In this document: positions 32,416-41,275 of the stretch, one piece after another
How positions within the stretch are numbered: position 1 is the stretch's first letter
How the letters are laid out: each line of letters opens with the position of its first letter
NCBI GenBank assembly: GCA_015075645.1
Contig: JABTUF010000001.1
Location: 248,001-312,000, forward strand
Length of the DNA: 64,000 nt
Reading direction: 5' to 3'
Origin: Burkholderiales bacterium
GTDB taxonomy: Bacteria > Pseudomonadota > Gammaproteobacteria > Burkholderiales > Casimicrobiaceae
Notes under the pieces: model-generated
The model's database searches: none
The model's input: only the letters and a program-made list of their open reading frames with translations
Told to the model about the DNA's origin: nothing
Program-made: the position numbers and the translations under genes

Positions 32416-32715
32416 ATGGACATGGGATCCTTGCTGGTGCAACTCATCAGCGGCGCGGTGGGCGGCAACATCGGCGGCGCGCTCCTCAAGAACTTCAGCC
32501 TGGGCGCCGTCGGCAATTCGATCGCAGGCATCATCGGCGGCGGCATCGGCGGACAGATCCTCGGCGCGCTTTTGGGCGGGGGCGGAGGCGGAGCCGCGGC
32601 GGCCGGCGGCATGGGGCCGATCCTGTCGAACGTCGCCGGCGGCGGCGTCGGCGGCATCATCGTCATGATCATCGTCGGCGTCATCAAGAGCATGATGAAC
32701 AAGCCGTCGGCCTGA
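32416..32715 (+). CDS. Glycine-zipper membrane protein
   Basis: 99-aa, very hydrophobic protein built of small residues. It has GxxxG-type repeats ([32 protein letters not shown]) and a C-terminal helix [15 protein letters not shown]. The ATG at 32416 follows GGGGGAATGCG. Similar short proteins of unknown function occur in other proteobacteria, as far as I recall. It sits alone, 118 bp after chrA and 208 bp before the ABC operon. The gap after it (32716-32923) shows no further gene. Confidence 0.7.
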   Translation: MDMGSLLVQLISGAVGGNIGGALLKNFSLGAVGNSIAGIIGGGIGGQILGALLGGGGGGAAAAGGMGPILSNVAGGGVGGIIVMIIVGVIKSMMNKPSA

Positions 32716-32923
32716 CCGGCGTACGACGATCGCGGCGCCTGGCGTCCCTGCCCGGCGTCGCGGCGTTTCCCTTCGACAGGCCGCTCCGCGCCTTCGGGAA
32801 CGCGATCCAGGTCGACACCTTGCGCGTGGATACGCGGGTCCGGGCAAACGCCCCCCCGGATCGCGTCGCGTCCGTTGCGCGACCGGTTCGGGCGCATCGT
32901 CCGATCCGGGCGGCTCTGCGACA

Positions 32924-33640
32924 ATGCGCGCACGCCCGCGCGACGATCGCGCCCGCCTCCGCGTGATCCACGTCACCCGCCTCGCCCGCGCGTTTCCCGG
33001 GCCGCCGCGACGGCCGCTCTTCAGCGGCCTCGATCTCGACGTCGCGCGCGGCGAGATCGTCGCGATCCTCGGTGAGTCGGGCAGCGGCAAGTCGACGCTG
33101 CTCAACCTCCTCGCCGGCCTCGATCTCCCGGACGAGGGCAACGTGACGGTCGACGGCGTCGCGCTTCCCGAACTCGACGACGACGCGCGCACGCGGTTTC
33201 GCCGCGAACGCATCGGATTCGTGTTCCAGGCGTTCCACGTGCTGCCCTACCTGACGGTGGCGCAGAACGTGGCGCTGCCGCTCGCGCTCAACGGGGTGCC
33301 CGCGGCGACGCACGACGCCCGCGTCGCGGAACTGCTCGCCGCGGTCGGACTGGGCGAGCGCGGCGGCAGCATGCCGCGCGAACTCTCGGGCGGTGAACTG
33401 CAGCGCGTCGCGACCGCGCGCGCGCTCGTGCACGCGCCTGCCGTGGTCCTCGCCGACGAGCCCACGGGCAATCTCGATCCGCGGACCGCCGCGACGGTCA
33501 TCGCGCTGTTGCGCGACACGCTGAAGGCGCGGAGCGCGACCGGCGTGCTGGTCACCCATTCGCGCGCCGCCGCGTCGATCGCCGACCGCGTGCTGGCGCT
33601 GACGCCCGAGGGGCTCGTCCCCGCGGCGGGAACGCCCTGA
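32924..33640 (+). CDS. ABC transporter ATP-binding protein (LolD/MacB type, AttE-like)
   Basis: 238-aa ATPase with Walker [10 protein letters not shown] (about 50-58), a Q-loop in [14 protein letters not shown], signature LSGGELQR, Walker [14 protein letters not shown] and the H-loop VTHS. The sequence type is that of MacB/LolD exporters acting on lipoproteins or peptides. The ATG at 32924 overlaps a GACAAT that could be a -10 box. In that case a GTG at 32963 ([11 protein letters not shown]) would be the start. Its stop overlaps the permease start (TGATG). Confidence 0.9.
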   Translation: MRARPRDDRARLRVIHVTRLARAFPGPPRRPLFSGLDLDVARGEIVAILGESGSGKSTLLNLLAGLDLPDEGNVTVDGVALPELDDDARTRFRRERIGFVFQAFHVLPYLTVAQNVALPLALNGVPAATHDARVAELLAAVGLGERGGSMPRELSGGELQRVATARALVHAPAVVLADEPTGNLDPRTAATVIALLRDTLKARSATGVLVTHSRAAASIADRVLALTPEGLVPAAGTP

Positions 33641-36144
33641 TGCCGACGCGCGAGACCGTGCGTGCGGTGATGCGCGGCGCGTTCGGCGCGAACCGCGGCC
33701 GCACGACCGTCGCGACGCTCGCGATCGCGCTCGGCGTCGCGCTGGGCTTCGCCATCCAGACGGTGAACCGCACGGCGCTCGCCGAGTTCACGTCGGGCAT
33801 GGCGACGCTGTCGGGCACCGCCGACCTCATGGTGCGCGGACCGTCGGACGGCTTCGACGAGACGGTCTACGCTGCGATCTCCGGTCTCGACGCCATCGCC
33901 ATCGCCTCGCCCGTGGTCGACGTCGAGGCGCGCCTGCCGGGCCGCGACGACACGCTTCGCGTCGTCGGCGTCGACGCGTTCCGTGCCGCTGCGGTCACGC
34001 CGGCGATCGTCGGCCGGGCGGATGACGCGCTCGACCTCCTGCGCGGCGACCGGATCTTCCTGTCGCCCGCGGCGCAGGAGTGGCTCGACGAGCGCATCGG
34101 AGGGCGCATCGACATTCCCACCGGCAACGGCGTCGCCGCGTTCACCGTAGCCGGTACGCTTCCCGCTTCCGGAGGGCAACGGATCGCCGGCATCGACATC
34201 GCCGCGGCACAGGACGCCTTCGGCCGGGCCGGCAGGCTGTCGCGCATCGACCTCCGGCTCGTGCCGGGCGCGAACGTCGATGCGGCCCGCGCGGCCATCG
34301 CCGCGCACCTGCCGCCGGGCGTGACCGTCGAGCATCCCGGCGACGGCGCCCGGCTCGCGGAACGCATGACGCGCGCCTACCGCGTGAACCTCGACGTGCT
34401 CTCGCTCGTCGCACTGTTCACCGGGAGCCTGCTCGTGTTCTCGACCCAGACGCTGTCGATCGCGCGCCGCCGGACCCAGCTCGCCCTCCTGCGCACGCTG
34501 GGCCTGCCGCGGCGCATGCTCGTGGCGCTGCTCGTCGCCGAGGGCGCGCTCGTCGGCGCGATCGGCGCCGGGCTCGGGCTCGTCGCAGGCTACGCGCTCG
34601 CGAGCGCGATCCTCCGCGTCTTCGGCGCCGACCTCGGCTCGGGTTTCTTCCGCGGCGAGGCGCCCTCGCTCGCGGTGTCGACCGGCGACGCATTGCTGGT
34701 CGGGGCGCTCGGCATCGTCGCCGCGCTCGCGGGAGCGTGGCTGCCTGCGCGCGAAGCCGCGCGTGCGTCACCCGCAGCGGCCATCCGTGCCGGCGACGGT
34801 GACACGCCGTTCACCCGGCTCGGCTCGCCCTGGCCCGGCGCGGCGTGCCTCATCGCTTCGCTGTTCGTCGTCGCGTTGCCACCGGTGGGCGGACTGCCCG
34901 TGTTCGGATACGCGGCGGTCGCGCTGATGCTCATCGGCACCCTGCTCCTGCTGCCGCGCATCGCCCGCGCCCTCCTCGCCCGCGTGCCGACGCCGGCGCG
35001 TCCCGCCGGCGCGCTGGCGCTCGCGAGCCTGCGCGCCGCGCCCGGGCAGGCGATCGTGAGCCTCGCGGCCATCGTCGCCGCCGTCGCGCTGGCCGTGTCG
35101 ATGGCGATCATGGTGGCCTCGTTCCGGCAGTCGCTGTCCGATTGGCTCGAGCGGATGCTGCCCGCCGACCTCTACGTGCGCGCCGGCGGCACCACCGGAA
35201 CCGACTGGCTCGGCCCGGACGACCAGCGCGCGCTCGCGGCGCTGCCGGGCGTCCGCCGGGTCGAGTTCCTGCGCGCGACGCGCATCCTCGTGCGCGCCGG
35301 CGAGGCTCCGGTGACGCTGCTCGCGCGCGACCTCGACGGCGATTCGATGGCCGAGCGCCTGCCGCTCGTCACCGATGCGGTGGCGGTCACGGATCCCGCG
35401 GCACCGGCCGTCTGGGTGAGCGAAGCCTTCGCCGATCGCTATGGCGCCTCACCCGGCAAGAGGATCGAACTGCCGATTGCGGGGCGCCTGGCGCCGTTCA
35501 CCGTGGCCGGCGTCTGGCGCGACTACGCGCGGCAGAACGGCGCGGTGATCGTCGCGCGCGACGACTACCGCCGGCTCGCCGGCGACGATCGGGTCGGCGA
35601 CGCCGCGCTGTGGCTCACCCCCGGCGCCTCCGCGGCGGCGGTCCGCGCCGCGATCGACGCGCGTTTCGGCAGCGACCGCCTCGCCATCGACACCCCCGGC
35701 GGCATGCGCGCGACATCGCTCGCGGTGTTCGACCGCACGTTCGCGGTGACCTACGTGCTCGAAGCGGTCGCGATCGCCATCGGACTCGTCGGATTGTCGG
35801 CGTCGTTCGGCGCGCTCGCGCTGGCGCGCCGGCGCGAGTTCGGCGTGTTGCGTCATCTCGGCATGACGCGAAGCCAGGTCGGCGCGATGCTGGGCGCGGA
35901 AGGGCTCGTCGTGAGCGCGGTGGGACTCGCGATCGGTCTCGCGCTCGGCGCGGCGTTGAGCCTCGTGCTGATCCACGTCGTCAACCGCCAGTCGTTCGGC
36001 TGGAGCATGGACCTCCACGTGCCGTGGACGGAACTCGCCGCGTTCGCGGCGACGCTCCTCGCGGCATCCGCGTTCACCGCGCACGCGAGCGCGAGGCGCG
36101 CGACCGGCGGCGAGCCCGTGCTCGCGGTGAAGGACGACTGGTGA
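33640..36144 (+). CDS. FtsX-like ABC permease, double-length (AttFG-like)
   Basis: 834-aa membrane protein. An N-terminal helix (about 24-45) is followed by a periplasmic domain of about 200 residues. Three helices and a FtsX block (about 245-375, SIARRRTQLALLRTLGLPRR) come next. A central pair of helices leads to a second periplasmic domain (about 480-690) and a last FtsX block (about 700-834, LARRREFGVLRHLGMTRSQ). This is the arrangement expected if the two permeases AttF and AttG of an AttEFGH exporter were fused. It is co-transcribed with the ATPase and the CrtC-like gene. Confidence 0.9.
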   Translation: MPTRETVRAVMRGAFGANRGRTTVATLAIALGVALGFAIQTVNRTALAEFTSGMATLSGTADLMVRGPSDGFDETVYAAISGLDAIAIASPVVDVEARLPGRDDTLRVVGVDAFRAAAVTPAIVGRADDALDLLRGDRIFLSPAAQEWLDERIGGRIDIPTGNGVAAFTVAGTLPASGGQRIAGIDIAAAQDAFGRAGRLSRIDLRLVPGANVDAARAAIAAHLPPGVTVEHPGDGARLAERMTRAYRVNLDVLSLVALFTGSLLVFSTQTLSIARRRTQLALLRTLGLPRRMLVALLVAEGALVGAIGAGLGLVAGYALASAILRVFGADLGSGFFRGEAPSLAVSTGDALLVGALGIVAALAGAWLPAREAARASPAAAIRAGDGDTPFTRLGSPWPGAACLIASLFVVALPPVGGLPVFGYAAVALMLIGTLLLLPRIARALLARVPTPARPAGALALASLRAAPGQAIVSLAAIVAAVALAVSMAIMVASFRQSLSDWLERMLPADLYVRAGGTTGTDWLGPDDQRALAALPGVRRVEFLRATRILVRAGEAPVTLLARDLDGDSMAERLPLVTDAVAVTDPAAPAVWVSEAFADRYGASPGKRIELPIAGRLAPFTVAGVWRDYARQNGAVIVARDDYRRLAGDDRVGDAALWLTPGASAAAVRAAIDARFGSDRLAIDTPGGMRATSLAVFDRTFAVTYVLEAVAIAIGLVGLSASFGALALARRREFGVLRHLGMTRSQVGAMLGAEGLVVSAVGLAIGLALGAALSLVLIHVVNRQSFGWSMDLHVPWTELAAFAATLLAASAFTAHASARRATGGEPVLAVKDDW

Positions 36145-37214
36145 ATCCCCTGCGCCGGCGCCTGCTGCAGGCGATCGCACTCGCCCTCAGCGGCGCAGCG
36201 CGCGGCGAGGTCGCGTACCCCGACGTGCCCGCCGACGTCGGGCTCGCCTTTCCGCGCGACCACGGCAGCCACCCCACATTTCGCACCGAGTGGTGGTACG
36301 TCACCGGCTGGACCACCGACGAGCGCGGGGTGGAGCGCGGCGTGCAGGTGACGTTCTTCCGCAGCCGCCCCGGCGTGGCCGAGACTTCGGCGAGCGCGTT
36401 CGCGCCGCGCCAGCTCCTGTTCGCCCACGCCGCGATCGCCGATGCGACGGTCGGACATCTCGTGCACGGCCAGCGCGCGGCGCGCGAGGGCTTCGGCGTC
36501 GCGAGCGCGGCCGAAGGCAGAACCGACGTCAGGCTCGACCGCTGGACGCTCGCCGGTGACGGAACGTCGTGGCGCACGCGCGTCGGCGCGCGTGCGTTCA
36601 CCCTCGACCTCGGCTTCCGCGCGACCCAGCCGCCGCTCCCGCAGGGCGATCGCGGCCGCTCGCGCAAGGGGCCGCGACCGGAGCAGGCGAGCGCCTACTA
36701 CAGCGTGCCGCACCTCGCCGTCGACGGCGAACTGTCGATGCGGGGAGAGGCGCATCGCGTCGCCGGCACCGCGTGGCTCGACCACGAGTGGTCGAGCGCG
36801 TACCTCGCCGCCGAAGCAGCCGGATGGGACTGGATCGGGTTGAATCTCGACGACGGTGCTGCGCTGATGGCGTTCCGGATACGCGGACGCGACGATTCGC
36901 TCATCTGGAGCGGCGGTACCCTGCGCGACGACTCCGGGCGCACGCGAACGTTCGCGCCCGACGAGGTCGCGTTCCTCCCCGGCCGCCGCTGGCGCTCGCC
37001 GCGCACCGGGATCGCGTATCCGGTGGCTTTCGAGGTGCGGCTGCCGGGACGCATCATCGCGATCGAACCGCTGATGGACGACCAGGAACTGGACGCCCGC
37101 GGCAGTGTCGGAATCGTCTACTGGGAAGGCGCGGTGCGCGCGTCGACCGGCGGTCGGCCGCTCGGACGCGGCTACCTCGAACTCACCGGATACGGCGTAC
37201 CGCTGCGGCTGTGA
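36141..37214 (+). CDS. CrtC/AttH-like lipocalin-fold exported protein
   Basis: 357-aa protein with a short signal peptide (RRRLLQAIALALSGAARG) and two lipocalin-like halves. Family motifs are RTEWWYVTGW (about 48-57), FAHAAIAD, PHLAVDGELSMRG, GTAWLDHEWSS, GWDWIGLNLDDG and ELTGYG. The family holds hydroxyneurosporene hydratase CrtC and the AttH protein of attEFGH exporters. The ABC neighbours favour AttH over carotenoid chemistry. The GTG start at 36141 overlaps the permease stop as GTGA. The ligand is unknown. Confidence 0.85.
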   Translation: MNPLRRRLLQAIALALSGAARGEVAYPDVPADVGLAFPRDHGSHPTFRTEWWYVTGWTTDERGVERGVQVTFFRSRPGVAETSASAFAPRQLLFAHAAIADATVGHLVHGQRAAREGFGVASAAEGRTDVRLDRWTLAGDGTSWRTRVGARAFTLDLGFRATQPPLPQGDRGRSRKGPRPEQASAYYSVPHLAVDGELSMRGEAHRVAGTAWLDHEWSSAYLAAEAAGWDWIGLNLDDGAALMAFRIRGRDDSLIWSGGTLRDDSGRTRTFAPDEVAFLPGRRWRSPRTGIAYPVAFEVRLPGRIIAIEPLMDDQELDARGSVGIVYWEGAVRASTGGRPLGRGYLELTGYGVPLRL

Positions 37215-37310
37215 TGTAAGCTGCCGGGCGGAGGGACGACCAAGTTGCGACGCCGCGCGGATCGCGCGACGCCGCCACCCGCCCCTTCAGCCACGTCCGC
37301 AGGAAACCCG

Positions 37311-37868
37311 ATGACCCGCCGCTCGCTCCTCTCGCTCCTCGGCATGCTCCCGTTCGTCCGCCCGGCCTCCATCATGGCGGCGGGCCCCGTCCCGCCCGGC
37401 GTGATGACGCCGCAGGTCGAGGAACTGCGCGCCGGCTGGCGTTCACTCCTCGCGAAGGACGCGAAGATCGCGAGCGACGCGACGCCGATCACGATGTCGA
37501 ACGACGCGTGGCGGAAGCTCCTCGCCCCGAACGCCTACGTCGTGCTGCGCGAGGCCGGGACCGAGCGGCCGTTTTCGAGCCCGCTCGACCGCGAGAAGCG
37601 CCGCGGCGTCTTCGTCTGCGCCGGCTGCTCGCTTCCCGTGTTCAGCTCCGCGATGAAGTTCGACAGCGGCACCGGCTGGCCGTCGTTCTTCACCACGATT
37701 CCCGGCGCCTTCGAGACGTCGATGGACCACGGTATCCCCTATCCGCGCATCGAGTACCACTGCGCGAAGTGCGGCGGCCACCACGGCCACGTGTTCGACG
37801 ACGGCCCGAGGCCGACCGGCCAGCGGTGGTGCAACAACGGGCTTTCGCTGCGGTTCATCCCGGCGTGA
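37311..37868 (+). CDS. msrB: Peptide-methionine (R)-S-oxide reductase MsrB, Tat-exported
   Basis: Repairs methionine-R-sulfoxide in proteins. The 185-aa protein has an N-terminal Tat-like signal (TRRSLLSLLGMLPF) and a linker. The MsrB domain (about 60-185) has zinc pairs CAGC and CAKC, SGTGWPSFF, HCAKCGGHHGHVFDDGP and catalytic Cys in GQRWCNNGLSLRF. The usual GxRYCINS motif is altered to RWCNNG, but the cysteine is kept. AGGAAAC lies upstream of the ATG. Export implies a periplasmic role. Confidence 0.92.
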   Translation: MTRRSLLSLLGMLPFVRPASIMAAGPVPPGVMTPQVEELRAGWRSLLAKDAKIASDATPITMSNDAWRKLLAPNAYVVLREAGTERPFSSPLDREKRRGVFVCAGCSLPVFSSAMKFDSGTGWPSFFTTIPGAFETSMDHGIPYPRIEYHCAKCGGHHGHVFDDGPRPTGQRWCNNGLSLRFIPA

Positions 37869-37899
37869 TCGAATCGTTCGCACCGCGGCGCCGCGCCCG

Positions 37900-38265
37900 A
37901 TGAGCGACCCGCGCGTCTTCTTCGCCGCCGAGCGCACGCTGCTCGCCTGGGTGCGCACCGGGATCACGGTGATCGCGCTCGGTTTCGTCGTCGAGCGCTT
38001 CGGCCTGTTCGTGAGCCTCGTGGCGCACTCGTCGGGTCGGGCTGCCCCGTCCCTGCACACGACGGCCTCCAACGTCATCGGCACGATGCTCGTCGTGGCC
38101 GGCACGGCGATCATCGTGTTCGCGAGCGTGCAGCACGCGCGCTTCGTGCGCACGCTGCCGCTGGAGGACCTCCCGGGGAGCTACCGGATCGGCTGGGCGA
38201 TCGTGTTCGCGCTCGCGTTCGCCGCGCTGGGCGGCGCGCTCGCGATCTATCTGGCGCTGACCTGA
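37900..38265 (+). CDS. DUF202 family membrane protein
   Basis: 121-aa inner-membrane protein with the family start FFAAERTLLAWVRTG (about 7-21) and three hydrophobic helices (about 22-42, 60-78, 98-120). DUF202 (YidH-like) function is unknown. It follows msrB by 31 bp on the same strand and converges with relA, with 43 bp between the stops. Confidence 0.88.
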   Translation: MSDPRVFFAAERTLLAWVRTGITVIALGFVVERFGLFVSLVAHSSGRAAPSLHTTASNVIGTMLVVAGTAIIVFASVQHARFVRTLPLEDLPGSYRIGWAIVFALAFAALGGALAIYLALT

Positions 38266-38308
38266 CGCCCACGCGCGGGCGCGCGAACCGGCAGGCTCCC
38301 GCGGCGCG

Positions 38309-40522
38309 CTATCTGCGCCCCGCCGCGAGCACCCCGGGCACGTCGCGCACGAGCGCCAGCGCCCGCCTCAACTGCTCGACGCCGGCGACCTCGATCGTGA
38401 AGTTCATCCGCGCGAGGTGGTGCTTCGTGAGCGTGTTCACCGCGGTGACGTTGATCCGTTCGCGCGAGAACACTTCCGAGATGTCGCGCAGGAGCCCGGG
38501 ACGGTCGCCGCATTCCACGACGATGTCGACCGGGTAGAGTTCCTCGCGGCGCGCGCCCCAGTTCGCCTCGATCAGTCGTTCAGGCTCGCGTGCGCGGATC
38601 CGCGCGAGGTTCACGCACGACGCGCGGTGGATCGTGATGCCCTTGCCCCGCGTGACGAAGCCCGCGATCGGGTCGGGCGGCGCGGGCTTGCAGCAGCGCG
38701 CGAGCCCGGTCATCAGGCGATCGACGCCGACGATCAGGATGCCGCTGCCCGAACCGGACGCCCGGCTCGCGCGCGTGACCACTTCCGGAGAGTCGGTCGG
38801 CGGCGCCGCGGGACCCGGAGCGGCGGGCGCGGACGCGTCCCGGATCGCCGCCTGGAGCTGGCGCAGGTTGATCTCGTCGCGCGCGAACGCGACGAAGAGG
38901 TCGTCGGGCTTCGCGTAGCCGGCCTTCGCGGCGAGCAGCTCGTGGTTGAGGAGCGACACGCCGCTGCGCGAGAGTTCGCGCTCGACCGCCGCGCGGCCCT
39001 GCGCGAGCGTGGCATCGAGCGCCTGCGCCTTGAACCACTGGCGGACCTTGGCGCGCGCGCGATGGCTGGTGACGAAGCCGAGTTCCGGGTTCAGCCAGTC
39101 GCGCGACGGCCCGCCTTCCTTCACCGTCAGCACCTCGACGCGCTGGCCGTTCGCGAGCGGCGTGTTGAGCGGCACCATGTGGCCGTCGACCTTCGCGCCG
39201 CGGCAGCGGTGCCCGAGGTTCGTGTGCACGGCGTAGGCGAAGTCGACCGGCGTCGCGCCCGACGGCAGGTCCACGACCTTGCCCTGCGGCGTCAGCACGT
39301 AGATCGTGTCGGTGAAGAGCGACTGCTTGAACGCCGCGAGCCACTCGCTCGTGTCGGCGATCGCGTCCTTCCAGTCGAGTACCTGCCGCAGCCACGCGAT
39401 CCGGTCCTCGAACCGCGGGTCGCGCCGCCCCGCCGCGCCTTCCTTGTAGCGCCAGTGCGCCGCGACGCCGTACTCGCTGTGCTGGTGCATGTCGCGCGTG
39501 CGGATCTGCACCTCGAGCGGCTTGCCTTCGGGGCCGATGACGGCCGTGTGCAGCGAGCGGTAGTCGTTGGCCTTCGGCTTCGCGATGTAGTCGTCGAACT
39601 CGCCCGGCAGCGGCGTCCACAGGTGGTGGACGATGCCGAGCGCCGCGTAGCACTGCCTCACGTCGTCGACGAGGATGCGCACCGCGCGGATGTCGTAGAG
39701 ACCCTCGATGCCGGAGCCCTTGCGCCGCATCTTGGTCCAGATGCTGAAGATGTGCTTCGGACGGCCCGACACGTCGGCGGGAATGCGTGCGGCCGCGAGC
39801 TCCCGCTTCAGGATCGCGACGACGTCCTCGATGTAGCGCTGCCGATCGAGCCGGCGTTCGTCCAGGAGCTTCGCGATCTCGCGGTAGGTGTCGGGCTCGG
39901 TCGCGCGGAGCGACAGGTCCTCGAGTTCCCACTTGAGCTGCCAGACGCCCAGCCGGTTCGCGAGCGGCGCGTAGAGATCCAGCACCTCGCGCGCGGCTTC
40001 CCGCCGCGCCGCCGGATCGGCCGACATCAGCCAGCGCAGCGCCTGCAGCCGTTCCGCGAGCTTCAGGACGACGACGCGGATGTCCTCGACCATCGCGAGC
40101 AGCATCTTGCGCAGGTTCTCCGACTGCGCGGCGCGCGCCTCGGGCGTCGCGCCGACCCGGCGCGTCCGGATCGAATCCATGCGCGCGAAGCCCGCGACCA
40201 GCGAGGCCGCGTCGGCGCCGAAACGCGCCGCGACATCGTCGGCGTCGAACGCTCGGGCGGCGGGCAGCACCGACAAGAGCGCCGCGCGGATCGACTCGGG
40301 GTCGAGCTTCAGCCCCGCGACGATGCCGGCAGAGCCGAGCGCGCGGTCGACGAGACGCTCGCCGTCGGCCGCCTGCGCGTCGCCGACGCGCGAGCGCACG
40401 TACTCGAACGCGTCGCGGAACGCCGCGACATCCCCGTGGGGGTAGGTGCCTTCGAGCGCGTCGAGCCACCCCGCGAAGGCCTGCGGAGCCGGACCGGGTG
40501 CGGCGTGGACGACGGCGACCAT
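38309..40522 (-). CDS. relA: (p)ppGpp synthetase RelA (monofunctional)
   Basis: Ribosome-associated enzyme making (p)ppGpp from GTP/GDP and ATP during amino-acid starvation. 737 aa. The N-terminal pseudo-hydrolase domain (about 25-190) lacks the HD and HDxxED residues of SpoT. The synthetase domain (about 240-350) has YDIRAVRILV, the EFDD motif typical of RelA, NDYRSLHTAV and EVQIRTRDMHQHSEYG. Then come TGS (VDLPSGATPVDFAY, about 395-455), helical and zinc-finger regions (RCCKPAPPDPIAGFV) and a C-terminal ACT domain. The ATG at 40522 was chosen over a GTG at 40555, which overlaps the neighbour's leader. Confidence 0.95.
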   Translation of the reverse strand: MVAVVHAAPGPAPQAFAGWLDALEGTYPHGDVAAFRDAFEYVRSRVGDAQAADGERLVDRALGSAGIVAGLKLDPESIRAALLSVLPAARAFDADDVAARFGADAASLVAGFARMDSIRTRRVGATPEARAAQSENLRKMLLAMVEDIRVVVLKLAERLQALRWLMSADPAARREAAREVLDLYAPLANRLGVWQLKWELEDLSLRATEPDTYREIAKLLDERRLDRQRYIEDVVAILKRELAAARIPADVSGRPKHIFSIWTKMRRKGSGIEGLYDIRAVRILVDDVRQCYAALGIVHHLWTPLPGEFDDYIAKPKANDYRSLHTAVIGPEGKPLEVQIRTRDMHQHSEYGVAAHWRYKEGAAGRRDPRFEDRIAWLRQVLDWKDAIADTSEWLAAFKQSLFTDTIYVLTPQGKVVDLPSGATPVDFAYAVHTNLGHRCRGAKVDGHMVPLNTPLANGQRVEVLTVKEGGPSRDWLNPELGFVTSHRARAKVRQWFKAQALDATLAQGRAAVERELSRSGVSLLNHELLAAKAGYAKPDDLFVAFARDEINLRQLQAAIRDASAPAAPGPAAPPTDSPEVVTRASRASGSGSGILIVGVDRLMTGLARCCKPAPPDPIAGFVTRGKGITIHRASCVNLARIRAREPERLIEANWGARREELYPVDIVVECGDRPGLLRDISEVFSRERINVTAVNTLTKHHLARMNFTIEVAGVEQLRRALALVRDVPGVLAAGRR

Positions 40523-40557
40523 GCGATGATGATACGACCAACTCCCGGAGGGCACCC

Positions 40558-40902
40558 ATGATCGCCGTGATCTTCGAGGTCGTGCCGCACCCCGAGCGGC
40601 GCGGCGCCTACCTCGACACCGCCGCGCACCTGAAACCGCTGCTCGAGAAGATCGACGGCTTCGTCTCGGTCGAGCGCTTCGAGAGCCTCACGAACCCGGG
40701 CAAGATCCTGTCGCTGTCGATCTGGCGCGACGAGGAGGCGGTGCGGCGCTGGCGCAATCTGGACGAGCACCGTCGCGCCCAGGCGCTGGGCCGCGACAGC
40801 GTGTTCGCGGGCTACCGGCTGCGCGTCGCGCAGGTGCTCCGCGACTACGGCATGGACGAGCGTGCGCAGGCGCCGGACGATTCGAGGGCGCGGCACGGCT
40901 GA
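40558..40902 (+). CDS. Antibiotic biosynthesis monooxygenase (ABM)-fold protein
   Basis: 114-aa single-domain protein of dimeric alpha/beta ABM fold. It has VIFEVVPHPERRGAYLD at the N-terminus, IDGFVSVERFESL in the middle, ILSLSIWRDEEAVRRWR, and ends with a basic tail. Substrate is not predictable, and many members are small quinol or haem-linked oxygenases or of unknown role. GGAGG lies 7 nt before the ATG. It is divergent from relA across 35 bp. Its 3' end abuts the decayed HigA-like gene on the other strand. Confidence 0.82.
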   Translation: MIAVIFEVVPHPERRGAYLDTAAHLKPLLEKIDGFVSVERFESLTNPGKILSLSIWRDEEAVRRWRNLDEHRRAQALGRDSVFAGYRLRVAQVLRDYGMDERAQAPDDSRARHG

Positions 40903-40917
40903 CCCCTGCACCGCGAC

Positions 40918-41181
40918 CCGATCCTTCGGCAGCGGATCGATCCCGGCCAGCACCGACCGGTCCTGGGCCACGCGCCACGGATCGATCGCGTTCTGCATTC
41001 GAAGCCAGCTCTCGGCCGAATGGCCGAGCAGGTGCGCGATGCGGGCGGCCAGCTCGACCGAGAGGTCGCGCCGCTCCTGCAGCAGCGTGTTGATCGTCAC
41101 GCGCGAGACACGCAGTCGCCGCGCGAGCTCGCCTTGCGACATTCGCAGCCCCGGCATCGTCCTTGCCTTCTCCGGGATCAC
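40918..41181 (-). pseudogene. HigA-like antitoxin remnant (XRE family)
   Basis: A recognisable HigA/VapI-type core of about 88 residues. The HTH is MSQGELARRLRVSRVTINTL, followed by ERRDLSVELAARIAHLLGHS and AESWLRMQNAIDPW. The usual HPGE/LxEEFL N-terminus is missing. The frame has no stop after the domain but runs on, antisense through the ABM gene, to 40309. No HigB toxin gene lies upstream, where only about 95 bp separate it from glmM. Loss of both ends and of the partner suggests a decayed toxin-antitoxin pair. A functional solitary regulator remains possible. Confidence 0.6.
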
Positions 41182-41212
41182 CGGGCGATTGCGTGCGACA
41201 TGGTGCCGAGAG

Positions 41213-41265
41213 GCGTCAGGCTGAAGCCCGACCCACGAGGAACGCGTCAGGCTGAAGCCCGACCC
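41213..41265. repeat. Two direct copies of a 22-bp GTCGGGCTTCAGCC-type intergenic repeat
   Basis: GCGTCAGGCTGAAGCCCGACCC occurs at 41213-41234 and 41244-41265, period 31 bp. Each copy contains TCAGGCT-GA-AGCCCGA, an imperfect hairpin. It sits between glmM and the HigA remnant. Short repeats with a TCGGGCTTCAGCC core are known in several beta- and gammaproteobacterial genomes. Confidence 0.75.
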
Positions 41266-41275
41266 GCGACTGCGC

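Noticed and set aside
40918-41275. Complete HigBA toxin-antitoxin system
   Set aside because: Only the antitoxin core is recognisable. About 95 bp separates it from glmM, leaving no room for HigB.
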